A stretch of DNA of 64,000 nt from Prochlorococcus sp. AG-347-L02 (GTDB lineage Bacteria; Cyanobacteriota; Cyanobacteriia; PCC-6307; Cyanobiaceae): assembly GCA_003281255.1 (NCBI GenBank), contig QCCL01000005.1:1-64000 (forward strand), given 5' to 3'. Below are positions 28,725 to 38,320 of the stretch, piece after piece (within the stretch, counting starts at the first letter, position 1; every line of letters begins with the position of its first letter). Position numbers and translations under genes: made by a program. The notes under the pieces are model-generated. The model was not told where the DNA came from, searched no databases, and worked only from the letters and a program-made list of their open reading frames with translations.

Positions 28725-30581
28725 ATGAAAGAAGATTTTACTGATTTTATTGAGATATCTGGACTCTTAAATTATGATCCAGAAACAATTTCTAAAATTT
28801 ACAAAAAAAATCCTGAAAGACTTTTAAAAAGACTCTGGCAAACGCTAATACCTATTTTTGCTTACATCTTCTCCGTTGGATGGGACAAATTAACTGGAAG
28901 ATTAAAAAATGAACCACAAGCAAGATTTAGAGCAAAAGAATTAACAAATTTGTTAGTAGAACTTGGACCTGCATTTGTTAAAGCAGGCCAAGCTTTATCA
29001 ACAAGACCAGACATAATCCCTGGAATTCTTCTAGAAGAATTATCTGAATTGCAAGATCAACTCCCTGGGTTTGATGGAGATAAAGCTATGGAATTAATAG
29101 AAGAAGATTTAGGTTACAAAATAGATGAGATTTTTTTAGAAATTGAAAAAGAGCCAATTTCCGCTGCTTCTTTAGGGCAAGTGCATAAAGCTAAATTAAA
29201 AAATGAAGAGATCGTTGCAATAAAAGTACAACGGCCAGGTTTAAGAGAACAAATAACCTTAGATCTATACATAGTGAGAAATATCGCTTATTGGCTAAAA
29301 AACAATATCAGATTAATAAGAAGTGATTTAGTTGCTTTGATTGATGAATTAGGCAAGAGAGTTTTTGAAGAGATGGACTATCTAAACGAAGCTGCAAATG
29401 CAGAAAAATTTAGAGATTTGCATAAACATAACAAAATGATTGCCGTACCAAAAATTTATAAAGAAATTACTTCAAGAAGAGTTTTAGCAATGGAATGGAT
29501 AGATGGTACAAAATTAACGAATTTAGAAGACGTAAAAAAATTAGGAATTAATCCTGATGAGATGATTGATATAGGGGTGCAATGTAGCTTAGAACAGCTA
29601 TTAGAACATGGTTTTTTTCATGCAGACCCACATCCAGGTAATTTATTAGCCTTAGAAGATGGAAGATTATGTTACCTAGATTTTGGAATGATGAGCGAGG
29701 TTTCAAGAGAATCTAGATCAGGATTAATTCAAGCAGTAGTACATTTAGTAAATAAAAACTTCGATAAATTATCTCAAGATTTCGTAAAATTGGGATTTTT
29801 ATCAGAAGAAGTTAATTTAGAACCCATTGTTCCAGCATTTCAAGATGTTTTCATTAACGCCGTTGAACAAGGAGTTTCGAAAATGGATTTTAAGAGCGTT
29901 ACAGACGATATGTCTGGTGTTATGTATAAATTCCCTTTCAAACTACCCCCATATTATGCACTTATAATTAGGTCATTACTTACTTTAGAAGGAATAGCTT
30001 TAAGCGTAGATCCAAATTTCAAAATATTAGGCGCAGCTTATCCATATTTTGCAAGAAGATTGATGGAAGACCCTGATCCACAATTAAGGGAAAGCCTTAA
30101 AGAAATGCTTTTTGATAATAAAAAATTTAAATGGGACCGTTTAGAAGATCTACTTTCTAACGCTGCAAAGCAAACAAATCTTGATTTAGAAAAACTTTTA
30201 GACGAAGTTATAAATCTTCTCTTTTCTCCACATGGAGGATTTCTTAGGAATGAAATAATTGAAGGTTTAACAAACCAGATAGATTTACTTAGTCTAAAAT
30301 TATTGAAAAGTTTGAATAACTATCTTCCACAATCAATTAAATTAAATACTATTAACGAAAATAACAACTTGAGCGAAATTATAATGTATATTGAACCTTT
30401 AAGAAATTTTTTAGAAATTTTACAAAAAGTACCCGGCTATTCAATTGACATTTTTCTAAAAAGGGTTCCGAGACTTATAAATGAGCCCTATACAAAAGAA
30501 ATGGGTCTAAAGATTGCAAAAAAAGTCACTGAAAAAGGAGTTGTAAGACTTGTAAAGATTGCCGCTGGTGCAAATATCTAA
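28725..30581 (+). CDS. ABC1/UbiB-family atypical kinase
   Basis: A 618-residue member of the family linked to quinone biosynthesis. It has the family-specific LGPAFVKAGQALSTRPDIIP (KxGQ), the Ala-rich loop AASLGQVHKAKL, the ATP-site lysine in AIKVQRPG, EMDYLNEAANAEKF, the catalytic HADPHPGN and metal-site DFG in YLDFGMMS. In cyanobacteria and plastids, homologs affect plastoquinone and tocopherol metabolism. A weakly hydrophobic C-terminus suggests membrane association. The stop is directly followed by the ATG of the DUF1400 gene. Confidence 0.93.
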   Translation: MKEDFTDFIEISGLLNYDPETISKIYKKNPERLLKRLWQTLIPIFAYIFSVGWDKLTGRLKNEPQARFRAKELTNLLVELGPAFVKAGQALSTRPDIIPGILLEELSELQDQLPGFDGDKAMELIEEDLGYKIDEIFLEIEKEPISAASLGQVHKAKLKNEEIVAIKVQRPGLREQITLDLYIVRNIAYWLKNNIRLIRSDLVALIDELGKRVFEEMDYLNEAANAEKFRDLHKHNKMIAVPKIYKEITSRRVLAMEWIDGTKLTNLEDVKKLGINPDEMIDIGVQCSLEQLLEHGFFHADPHPGNLLALEDGRLCYLDFGMMSEVSRESRSGLIQAVVHLVNKNFDKLSQDFVKLGFLSEEVNLEPIVPAFQDVFINAVEQGVSKMDFKSVTDDMSGVMYKFPFKLPPYYALIIRSLLTLEGIALSVDPNFKILGAAYPYFARRLMEDPDPQLRESLKEMLFDNKKFKWDRLEDLLSNAAKQTNLDLEKLLDEVINLLFSPHGGFLRNEIIEGLTNQIDLLSLKLLKSLNNYLPQSIKLNTINENNNLSEIIMYIEPLRNFLEILQKVPGYSIDIFLKRVPRLINEPYTKEMGLKIAKKVTEKGVVRLVKIAAGANI

Positions 30582-31154
30582 ATGAAGTTTAGTAAATTTT
30601 TAATATTTAAAATATTTTTTATTTTAGTAATTTCTCCATTATTTTTTAATATTCCAAAAGTTAATGCTGCTGAAGAAATTAAAATTATATACAGCATATT
30701 TTCTAGAACAATAAAAGTAAATTCTTTAAAAACTTTTGCTAAAGAAGGTCAATCCACTAGAAATTTAAAAAGAATTTTGAAAGCAACAGGGTCTCCCGAA
30801 AAAGAAATTAGAACAGTTTTAAATAAGGATTTTGAAGTTCCTATTACCATTGCAAGCAAACTAGTATATTCTGAAATAGGTAATGTGTTTTTAACAAGAC
30901 TTTCATCTATTATCCACCCACTCAGAGCAACTGATGAAAGGACAGGAATGTTGGCTCTTAGAGCAAGCGTAATTCAAGGAATTAACATAGGAAGTGGAAA
31001 AATAAATCTGATAAATTTTTTTGAAGGATATCCAACTAAAACCGTAGTTTTAGATGTCAGTGCTTTGAGCAAAGTTATGAATAAAGTAGAATCAATTTCA
31101 GAATTATTAACTTTTTTCACCAATTCTCCTCTAGAAAAAATCAAAACAAATTAA
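30582..31154 (+). CDS. DUF1400-type exported protein
   Basis: A 190-residue protein with a signal peptide (hydrophobic residues 7-23, then NVNAAEE-like cleavage context at PKVNAAEEIKI). The mature part, with IYSIFSRTIKVNSLKTFAKEG, resembles the N-terminal domain annotated DUF1400 in cyanobacterial putative hydrolases; the alpha/beta-hydrolase domain that can follow it is absent. A role in the periplasm or thylakoid lumen is an inference. It starts immediately at the UbiB-like stop and is followed 6 bases later by thrC. Confidence 0.8.
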   Translation: MKFSKFLIFKIFFILVISPLFFNIPKVNAAEEIKIIYSIFSRTIKVNSLKTFAKEGQSTRNLKRILKATGSPEKEIRTVLNKDFEVPITIASKLVYSEIGNVFLTRLSSIIHPLRATDERTGMLALRASVIQGINIGSGKINLINFFEGYPTKTVVLDVSALSKVMNKVESISELLTFFTNSPLEKIKTN

Positions 31155-31160
31155 ACAACT

Positions 31161-32264
31161 ATGGTGTTATTAAATAAAATCAAAAATAAACTGCGTATTA
31201 ATTACAGAAAAAAAAGATGGCCAGGTCTTATAGAAGCTTATAAACAATATCTCCCAGTTACAAAGAAAACTCCTGTTATTTCTTTGAATGAAGGGAATAC
31301 ACCACTAATTCTTAGCGAGTCAATTAGCAGTTTAATTGGAAATGGAACAAAAGTTTTCTTAAAATATGATGGCCTTAATCCAACAGGATCTTTTAAAGAT
31401 CGTGGTATGACTATGGCAATTAGTAAAGCAAAAGAAGAGGGCCGTGAAGCAGTTATTTGTGCAAGTACTGGAAACACCTCTGCTGCTGCTGCTGCATATG
31501 CTTCTAGAGGAGGATTAAAACCTTATGTCTTAATCCCAGAAGGATTTGTTGCACAAGGAAAACTTGCGCAAGCTTTGATGTATGGCGCCGAGATAATATC
31601 AATTAATGGAAACTTTGATAAGGCTCTTGAAATTGTTAGAGATTTATCCTCAGAACATCCTATAGAGCTTGTAAATTCTGTTAATCCATATCGAATACAA
31701 GGACAAAAAACAGCTGCTTTTGAAATAATTGATGACTTAGGTATTGCTCCTGATTGGCTTTGTATTCCAATGGGCAATGCAGGAAACATAACGGCTTATT
31801 GGATGGGATTTAAAGAATATTCAAAAATAAAAAGAAATTTGAAATTACCAATAATGATGGGTTTTCAATCCGAAGGATCTGCTCCATTAGTAAAAAATAT
31901 AATAGTGAAAGATCCAGAAACAATTGCAACTGCAATAAGAATTGGGAATCCTGTAAATAGAGAAAAAGCAAAAAAGGTAAGAAAGGAGAGTAAAGGAGAT
32001 TTTCAGTCAGTTACAGATGAAGAAATAATCGATGCTTATAAAATCCTTGCCAAAGAAGGGGTTTTTTGTGAACCTGCCAGTGCAGCATCAGTTGCTGGAC
32101 TGATTAAAAATAAGAATAGAATTCAGAAAGAATCTACTATTGTTTGTGTACTGACTGGAAATGGCTTAAAAGATCCTGATTGCGCTATAAAAAACAACGA
32201 TGCTATTTTTAGGAAAAATATTGAACCTTCATTAAAAAATATAACTAAAATCTTAGGATATTAA
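31161..32264 (+). CDS. thrC: Threonine synthase
   Basis: PLP enzyme converting O-phosphohomoserine to threonine. The 367-residue protein has the PLP-lysine motif [30 protein letters not shown], and [13 protein letters not shown], and ends near [11 protein letters not shown]. It is short for the family, with a compact C-terminus. It is the last gene before the putative origin. Confidence 0.96.
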   Translation: MVLLNKIKNKLRINYRKKRWPGLIEAYKQYLPVTKKTPVISLNEGNTPLILSESISSLIGNGTKVFLKYDGLNPTGSFKDRGMTMAISKAKEEGREAVICASTGNTSAAAAAYASRGGLKPYVLIPEGFVAQGKLAQALMYGAEIISINGNFDKALEIVRDLSSEHPIELVNSVNPYRIQGQKTAAFEIIDDLGIAPDWLCIPMGNAGNITAYWMGFKEYSKIKRNLKLPIMMGFQSEGSAPLVKNIIVKDPETIATAIRIGNPVNREKAKKVRKESKGDFQSVTDEEIIDAYKILAKEGVFCEPASAASVAGLIKNKNRIQKESTIVCVLTGNGLKDPDCAIKNNDAIFRKNIEPSLKNITKILGY

Positions 32265-32284
32265 AATCCAAAAAAAATAGTGTC

Positions 32285-32293
32285 TGTGGAAAT
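32285..32293 (-). promoter_or_regulatory. DnaA-box-like site
   Basis: TGTGGAAAT reads ATTTCCACA on the minus strand, 8 of 9 against the cyanobacterial-type box TTTTCCACA. Confidence 0.5.
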
Positions 32294-32341
32294 CAATTAA
32301 AAACAAATCTCATTTGTTGAAAAGTACATAACAAGAAATTC

Positions 32342-32396
32342 TATTTGTTGAATAAATTTAAAATTTTCTAAATTAAAAAAAAATATTCAACAAATA
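32342..32396. repeat. Perfect 13-base inverted repeat in oriC
   Basis: TATTTGTTGAATA (32342-32354) is exactly repeated in inverse orientation at 32384-32396, with 29 AT-rich bases between. Its core ATTTGTTGAA also occurs at 32312-32321. It may be a binding site for an initiator or regulator; no known factor was matched. Confidence 0.7.
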
Positions 32397-32403
32397 AAAA
32401 ATT

Positions 32404-32412
32404 TTTTACACA
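32404..32412 (+). promoter_or_regulatory. DnaA-box-like site
   Basis: TTTTACACA differs by one base from the TTATNCACA consensus. Confidence 0.5.
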
Positions 32413-32457
32413 TATTCTTTTCTTCGTAAACTAAGTAGACAAGCTGTTTAATTTATG

Positions 32458-32475
32458 AATTCCACAGTTCCCACA
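32458..32475 (+). promoter_or_regulatory. Two tandem weak DnaA-box-like sites
   Basis: AATTCCACA (32458-32466) is followed without gap by GTTCCCACA (32467-32475), each 7 of 9 against TTTTCCACA and in the same direction. Individually weak, they gain weight from the CTA triplets 4 bases downstream. Confidence 0.5.
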
Positions 32476-32479
32476 AGAA

Positions 32480-32523
32480 CTACTACTACTAAAGTTTTAT
32501 TTTTTTTATTTATTTTTATATTA
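32480..32523 (+). promoter_or_regulatory. Candidate DnaA-trio plus AT-rich unwinding element
   Basis: Four CTA triplets (32480-32491; 3'-GAT-5' on the complementary strand) begin 4 bases after the tandem DnaA-box-like pair and run into a T/A tract (32495-32523). Box, trio, AT-rich is the order of the basal unwinding module described for Bacillus subtilis. Function here is inferred. Confidence 0.55.
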
Positions 32524-32547
32524 GAAAAAGAGTAAAAAATAAATTTA

Positions 32548-32576
32548 TTGAATTTAATTTACGAAAAAAGTATATT
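32548..32576 (+). promoter_or_regulatory. Candidate dnaN promoter
   Basis: TTGAAT (32548-32553) and TATATT (32571-32576) are separated by 17 bases, with the -10 box 26 bases before the dnaN ATG. It matches 4 of 6 and 5 of 6 of the sigma-70 consensus, in DNA where AT-rich matches are common. Confidence 0.45.
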
Positions 32577-32602
32577 GTATTTGTAAAAAGTTCCAAATTC
32601 TG

Positions 32603-33760
32603 ATGGAAATTATTTGTAATCAAAATGAATTAAATTATGCTATACAACTAGTAAGCAAGGCAGTTGCTTCAAGGCCAACGCATCCAATTCTTGCAAACAT
32701 ACTTTTAACAGCTGACGAAGGAACCAATAAAATTAGTGTCACAGGATTTGATTTGAATTTAGGAATTCAAACCTCTTTTGATGGGACTGTTAAAAATAGT
32801 GGAGCTATTACTATACCTTCAAGACTTTTATCCGAAATAGTAAACAAATTACCTAATGAAACTCCTGTTTCTCTAGAAGTAGACGAGAATTCAGATAATA
32901 TCCTAATAAAAAGTGACAGAGGTTCTTTTAATCTAAAAGGGATCCCCTCTGATGAATATCCTAATTTACCATTTGTTGAAAGCGGCACTTCTTTAAATAT
33001 TGATCCTAGTTCTTTTTTAAAGGCTTTAAAATCTACCATTTTTGCCAGTAGCAATGATGATTCAAAGCAACTACTCACAGGTGTCAATTTTACTTTTAAA
33101 CCAAATTATTTAGAGTCTGCTTCTACAGATGGTCATAGATTAGCTGTTGCTTTAATTGGTAATGAAGAACATATTGAAGATAAAGAAAACTTATCTTCAA
33201 ATGTTGATGATTTATCGGTAACTATCCCAACTAGATCCTTAAGAGAAATTGAAAAACTAGTATCTCTGAGAAGCTCAGAAAATTCAATTAAGCTTTTCTA
33301 TGACAAAGGTCAAGTAGTATTTATATCTTCTAATCAAATAATTACTACAAGAACTTTAGAAGGTACTTATCCTAATTATTCACAATTAATTCCTGATTCT
33401 TTTTCTAAAATTCTAAATTTTAATACAAAAAAATTAATTGATGCATTAGAAAGAATTGCTGTTTTGGCTGATCAGCAAAGTAGTGTTGTAAAGATTAAAT
33501 TAGATGATACAGATTTAGCTTCAATCAGCGCAGATGCTCAGGACATTGGAAATGCAAATGAATCAATACCTGTTTCTTATTCTGGAGAAAATTTTGATAT
33601 TGCATTTAACGTAAGATATTTGTTAGAAGGTTTAAAAGTTATTGCTTCTGAAAATGTACTTTTAAAATGTAATATTGCAACTACTCCAGCTGTTTTTGTA
33701 CCAGAAGATAATCTTAATTCTTTTACTTATTTAGTTATGCCTGTGCAGGTTCGTTCTTAA
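32603..33760 (+). CDS. dnaN: DNA polymerase III beta sliding clamp
   Basis: Ring-shaped processivity clamp of the replicative polymerase. The 385 residues form three repeated clamp domains; recognisable segments are the start MEIICNQNELNYAIQLVSKAV, ASTDGHRLAVA in the second domain, and YLVMPVQVRS at the C-terminus. It is next to the putative origin without dnaA, as in marine picocyanobacteria. The next gene begins at the following base pair. Confidence 0.97.
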   Translation: MEIICNQNELNYAIQLVSKAVASRPTHPILANILLTADEGTNKISVTGFDLNLGIQTSFDGTVKNSGAITIPSRLLSEIVNKLPNETPVSLEVDENSDNILIKSDRGSFNLKGIPSDEYPNLPFVESGTSLNIDPSSFLKALKSTIFASSNDDSKQLLTGVNFTFKPNYLESASTDGHRLAVALIGNEEHIEDKENLSSNVDDLSVTIPTRSLREIEKLVSLRSSENSIKLFYDKGQVVFISSNQIITTRTLEGTYPNYSQLIPDSFSKILNFNTKKLIDALERIAVLADQQSSVVKIKLDDTDLASISADAQDIGNANESIPVSYSGENFDIAFNVRYLLEGLKVIASENVLLKCNIATTPAVFVPEDNLNSFTYLVMPVQVRS

Positions 33761-33761
33761 T

Positions 33762-34469
33762 TTGAAATTACCTAAAGAAATTTTATTAAGTGAATTACTA
33801 AATTATATTGTTAAGGGTAATATGGTCCTTAATTATGGAAATGGTGAAAATGTTTGGATGCACCCTCCAGTTCATCGGATTCTAGGATGGTACTCTCGTC
33901 CTTCAAACTTTGATTTAAAAAGAAATGTTTGGCGATTAAATCAAATTACCCAAATAATAGATAATGAAATTTATGTCAAAGGTGATCCAGCTATTTCTGA
34001 TCTAGCAACTTTAAATAGGTTCCCAACTTTAATAGAAGCTAATCTTATAAATATAAATGGATCAAAAATAGGAGTTATTGCAGATTTTTTATTTGAAATG
34101 AAAACTGGAAAAATTAAATATTATTTAGTTTCTAGATCTAATCCTAATATTCCAGGTTCTAGCAGATGGAAATTAACTATTGATAATATTAATGACCAAC
34201 AACCAGGATTAGTATTTTGTGAAAGTAATTCTTTAGATGATTTATCTTTAATAAAATCAAGTATTAAAAATGAATTTATGCAAAAAGGGAAAAAAATTTT
34301 TGATAGATTTGATGATATGAAAAATATTGCTTCTAATAGATTAGAGGAATGGCTTGAAGAAGATGAAGATATTAGCGAAAACTTAGATTTTAAACAAAAA
34401 AGTTTTTATAATAATGACAGAACATCTATACCTTTTAGTGAAAAAAAAGAAGATGACCCTTGGATATAA
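33762..34469 (+). CDS. Conserved cyanobacterial protein, PRC-barrel-like
   Basis: A 235-residue soluble protein read from a TTG one base after the dnaN stop. The central part (about residues 85-150; LININGSKIGVIADFLFEMKTGKIKYYLVS) looks like a PRC-barrel beta fold; the N-terminus holds WMHPPVHRILGWYSRPSNF, and the C-terminus is acidic and low-complexity. It sits in a dnaN-purL cluster that is conserved in picocyanobacteria. The function is unknown. The PRC assignment is by pattern only. Confidence 0.72.
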   Translation: MKLPKEILLSELLNYIVKGNMVLNYGNGENVWMHPPVHRILGWYSRPSNFDLKRNVWRLNQITQIIDNEIYVKGDPAISDLATLNRFPTLIEANLININGSKIGVIADFLFEMKTGKIKYYLVSRSNPNIPGSSRWKLTIDNINDQQPGLVFCESNSLDDLSLIKSSIKNEFMQKGKKIFDRFDDMKNIASNRLEEWLEEDEDISENLDFKQKSFYNNDRTSIPFSEKKEDDPWI

Positions 34470-34472
34470 ATA

Positions 34473-36812
34473 ATGATAGATCAAGAAAATAATGATCTAT
34501 ATGATCTTAATGAAGCACTACAAGTTGAAAATTTAACACTTAATGATTACGAAGAAATTTGCAAAAGATTAAAGAGAAAACCTAATAGAACGGAATTAGG
34601 CATGTTTGGCGTTATGTGGTCTGAACATTGTTGTTATAGAAATTCAAAACCTTTACTATCTAAGTTTCCCACTAAAGGTAAAAATGTTTTAGTTGGACCT
34701 GGAGAAAATGCTGGCGTTATTGATGTTGGAAATAATCAAAAACTTGTTTTTAAAATAGAAAGTCATAATCATCCTTCTGCTATTGAACCTTTTCAAGGCG
34801 CAGCAACAGGTGTAGGAGGAATTTTAAGAGATATATTTACAATGGGTGCAAGGCCAATCGCAGTTTTGAATTCATTGAGATTCGGCAATCTTGATAAATC
34901 ATCAAATGTTGATTTACTACGAGGAGTTGTATCCGGTATTGCACATTACGGAAATTGCGTAGGTGTGCCAACTGTTGGAGGTGAAATTGACTTCGATGAT
35001 AGTTACTCAGGAAATCCTCTAGTGAACGTTATGGCTTTAGGACTTTTAGAGACCGAGGAAATCGTTTGTTCTGGAGCTAAAAATGTAGGATCACCAGTGT
35101 TATATGTTGGTAATACAACTGGTAGAGATGGTGTTGGTGGTGCTAGTTTTGCTAGTTCAGAATTAACTACAACTTCATTGGATGATAGACCTGCAGTTCA
35201 GGTAGGTGATCCATTTGTTGAGAAAAGTCTTATTGAAGCTTGTTTGGATGCTTTCAAGACAGGAGATGTAATTGCAGCTCAAGATATGGGTGCTGCAGGT
35301 TTAACATGTAGTAGCGCAGAAATGGCCGCAAATGGAAATTTAGGTATATCTATTGATTTAGATTTGGTCCCTTCTCGAGAAGATGATATGTCCTCATATC
35401 AATATTTATTATCTGAATCGCAAGAAAGAATGTTGTTTGTCGTTAAAGAAGAAAAAATTAAAGATCTTATTGAAAAATTTAATAAATGGGGATTATATGC
35501 CAGTGTTATTGGCGAAGTAATAGGAACCAATGAGGTAATTATTTCTCATAAAGGTAAAATTGTGGCTCAAATACCTACTTCTGCCTTATCTGATGATACT
35601 CCTGTAAATGTTCATAATGTAATTAATAATCCACCCGATGATCTTTTAAATAAATGGGAATGGAAAGAAAATAATTTACCAGAAATTCATGAGCAAAAAA
35701 TATTTTCATTGAAGGAAAATAAGAATTTTTCTTTTTCAGAAATCATTTTAAAACTACTCTCTAATCCATCAATAGCTTCTAAACGATGGATTTATAAACA
35801 ATATGACTCTCAAGTTCAGACAAATACAGTTTTTAAACCTGGAAAATCAGATGCAGCTGTTGTAAGACTAAGGGAACAAAATAAAAAAACTAAAAGTAAA
35901 GTATTTTCCGGTGTCGCTGCTTCAGTTGATTGTAATAGTAGATGGGTTGCGCTTGATCCTTTTAGAGGATCTATCGCTGCTGTTGCAGAGTCCGCAAGAA
36001 ATGTTAGTTGTGTTGGTGCTGAACCAGTAGCAATTACAAATAATTTAAATTTTTCTTCCCCTGAGAATGAAATAGGATATTGGCAACTCTCATCTTCATG
36101 TAGTGGAATTGCTGAAGCCTGTAAAGCTTTAGAAACTCCTGTTACAGGAGGTAATGTATCTTTATATAATGAATCTAAAAATAAAGATAATCTAATTACG
36201 CCTATTAATCCTACTCCTGTTATTGGAATGGTTGGAAAGATAGATAATGTCGAAAAAGCTATAAGTAGTGAATGGAAAAATATTGAAGATCAAATTTGGT
36301 TAATTGGTTCTTCCAAATCAGAAACAAAAATTGCAGCTAGTTCTTATCTGGAATATTTTCATGGAGAAATTACAGGTCGGCCTCCAAAAATAGATTTGTT
36401 GGATGAAAAGTTTTGCCAGAGCTTTTTAAGAAATGCAATTTTAAAAAGTATTGTAGTTTCTTCTCACGATATAAGCGACGGAGGCTTAGCTATAGCTTTA
36501 GCAGAGTCTTGTATTTTGTCCGCAAGGGGTGCAACTATAGAATTAGACAAAGATTTAAATAGAGTTGATAATTTATTGTTTGCCGAAGGGGGGTCAAGAA
36601 TTATTTTTTCAATTAGTAAAATGAAACAAGATGAATGGTTTAATTATTTAAAACAAAATCAAATAAATTTCCCGTCTAGTGTTTATGTAAAAAAAATAGG
36701 ATATGTATCTAGTGACACGCTAAAAATAAAAATCAATGAAAAAAATATTTGCAATATTAGGGTTGAGGAATTAACCGAAAAATTTAATAATAGTATTTCA
36801 GATTACTTTTAA
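34473..36812 (+). CDS. purL: Phosphoribosylformylglycinamidine synthase subunit PurL
   Basis: Fourth step of purine synthesis, converting FGAR to FGAM with ATP and glutamine-derived ammonia. At 779 residues it is the small PurL type that needs separate PurS and PurQ. It has [36 protein letters not shown], the second-half [15 protein letters not shown] and the duplicated AIRS-like architecture. It is followed by purF after 47 bases. Confidence 0.97.
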   Translation: MIDQENNDLYDLNEALQVENLTLNDYEEICKRLKRKPNRTELGMFGVMWSEHCCYRNSKPLLSKFPTKGKNVLVGPGENAGVIDVGNNQKLVFKIESHNHPSAIEPFQGAATGVGGILRDIFTMGARPIAVLNSLRFGNLDKSSNVDLLRGVVSGIAHYGNCVGVPTVGGEIDFDDSYSGNPLVNVMALGLLETEEIVCSGAKNVGSPVLYVGNTTGRDGVGGASFASSELTTTSLDDRPAVQVGDPFVEKSLIEACLDAFKTGDVIAAQDMGAAGLTCSSAEMAANGNLGISIDLDLVPSREDDMSSYQYLLSESQERMLFVVKEEKIKDLIEKFNKWGLYASVIGEVIGTNEVIISHKGKIVAQIPTSALSDDTPVNVHNVINNPPDDLLNKWEWKENNLPEIHEQKIFSLKENKNFSFSEIILKLLSNPSIASKRWIYKQYDSQVQTNTVFKPGKSDAAVVRLREQNKKTKSKVFSGVAASVDCNSRWVALDPFRGSIAAVAESARNVSCVGAEPVAITNNLNFSSPENEIGYWQLSSSCSGIAEACKALETPVTGGNVSLYNESKNKDNLITPINPTPVIGMVGKIDNVEKAISSEWKNIEDQIWLIGSSKSETKIAASSYLEYFHGEITGRPPKIDLLDEKFCQSFLRNAILKSIVVSSHDISDGGLAIALAESCILSARGATIELDKDLNRVDNLLFAEGGSRIIFSISKMKQDEWFNYLKQNQINFPSSVYVKKIGYVSSDTLKIKINEKNICNIRVEELTEKFNNSISDYF

Positions 36813-36859
36813 ATATGAAAAACATTTCTCAACTATTAATCATTTTAAGATACTAAATT

Positions 36860-38320
36860 ATGTGTGGAATAGTTGGAATCGTCTCTTCAAATGATGTAAA
36901 TCAACAAATTTACGATAGTCTTTTGCTTTTGCAGCATAGAGGTCAAGATTCAACAGGTATAGCAACAATGGAAAATACTGTTTTTCATATACATAAGGTT
37001 AAAGGTCAGGTTAATACTGCTTATAGAACTAGAGATATGAGGAATCTAATTGGCAAAATTGGATTGGGTCATGTTAGGTATGCAACAAAGGGATCAGCAG
37101 AAAGTGTAGAAGAAGCACAGCCTTTTTATGTTAATGCTCCTTATGGAATTGTTTTGATACATAATGGGAATTTGACTAATACCAGAGATTTAGAAAAACA
37201 GTTATTTAATGTCGACAAGCGGCATACAAATTCTTCAAGTGATACTGAAATGCTGTTAAATGTTTTTGCGACAGAATTACAAGAACAAATTCATAATCAA
37301 GAATTAGAACCAGATATTATTTTTAATGCGGTCAAATCTTTACATAAAAGAATTCAGGGTTCATATGCGTCAATTGCGTTAATTTCAGGACATGGTTTAT
37401 TAGCATTTAGAGATCCTTTTGGTATTAGGCCTTTAGTCATAGGGAAAAGACTTTCGTTAACAACAAAAAAAGAAGAATGGATGGTTGCAAGCGAATCTTT
37501 AGTACTTGAGAATAATGATTATGAAGTAGTGAGAGATGTAGATCCAGGAGAAGCTGTTTTTATAAATCTTGATGGAGAGTTTTTCTCTAAGCAATGTTCT
37601 GAAAATCCAATGTTATTTCCTTGTGCTTTTGAATATGTTTACTTAGCCAGGCCAGATTCAATTATGAATGGAATTTCAGTTTATAAAGCTCGTTTAAAGA
37701 TGGGAGATTATTTAGCAGAAACAATAAAAGAAACAATCAATTCTGGAGATATTGATGTAGTTATGCCTATTCCTGATTCTTCTCGACCCGCGGCAATGCA
37801 AGTTGCAAGACAGTTAGGGATAGAATATAGGGAAGGTTTTTTTAAAAATAGATATGTTGGCAGAACATTTATAATGCCTGGTCAGCAGAAACGCAAGAAA
37901 TCTGTAAGGCAAAAATTAAATGCCATGAGTGCAGAGTTTAAAAATAAAAATGTATTAATTGTTGATGACTCGATAGTAAGAGGTACTACTTCAAAAGAAA
38001 TTGTCCAGATGGCTAAAGATGCAGGAGCAAATAAAGTTTTTTTTACATCAGCAGCACCGCCTGTTCGTTATCCTCACGTTTATGGAATTAATATGCCTAA
38101 TAGAGATGAATTAATAGCTCATAATAGGACAATAAGTGAAATCGCCGATAAACTTGAAATTGATAACCTTGTTTATCAAAGTGTTGAAAGTTTGCGTAAA
38201 TCTATAATTGGTGGTTCTCCTATTAAAGGTTTAGAGATGAGTTGTTTTACTGGTGATTATGTAACTGGAACAGTAAATCAAGAATATTTAAATTGGGTTG
38301 AAAATGAATATAAATCTTAG
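36860..38320 (+). CDS. purF: Amidophosphoribosyltransferase
   Basis: Committing step of purine synthesis: PRPP plus glutamine to phosphoribosylamine. The glutaminase nucleophile is C2 in [10 protein letters not shown], so no propeptide has to be removed. It also has [10 protein letters not shown], the PRPP-binding loop [14 protein letters not shown] and the C-terminal cysteine region [14 protein letters not shown]. The length is 486 residues. Its end overlaps the convergent topoisomerase gene by 4 bases. Confidence 0.97.
   Translation: MCGIVGIVSSNDVNQQIYDSLLLLQHRGQDSTGIATMENTVFHIHKVKGQVNTAYRTRDMRNLIGKIGLGHVRYATKGSAESVEEAQPFYVNAPYGIVLIHNGNLTNTRDLEKQLFNVDKRHTNSSSDTEMLLNVFATELQEQIHNQELEPDIIFNAVKSLHKRIQGSYASIALISGHGLLAFRDPFGIRPLVIGKRLSLTTKKEEWMVASESLVLENNDYEVVRDVDPGEAVFINLDGEFFSKQCSENPMLFPCAFEYVYLARPDSIMNGISVYKARLKMGDYLAETIKETINSGDIDVVMPIPDSSRPAAMQVARQLGIEYREGFFKNRYVGRTFIMPGQQKRKKSVRQKLNAMSAEFKNKNVLIVDDSIVRGTTSKEIVQMAKDAGANKVFFTSAAPPVRYPHVYGINMPNRDELIAHNRTISEIADKLEIDNLVYQSVESLRKSIIGGSPIKGLEMSCFTGDYVTGTVNQEYLNWVENEYKS

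Larger units (their letters stand above)
32265..32602. other. oriC: Putative chromosomal replication origin (oriC), thrC-dnaN intergenic region
   Basis: This is the only gene-free stretch above 300 bases and lies directly upstream of dnaN, the conventional coordinate origin of Prochlorococcus chromosomes. It holds four DnaA-box-like 9-mers (32285, 32404, 32458, 32467), three copies of ATTTGTTGAA (two direct, one inverted), four tandem CTA triplets and long T/A tracts. No open frame of note was seen. Origin function is inferred from position and motif content. Confidence 0.78.
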
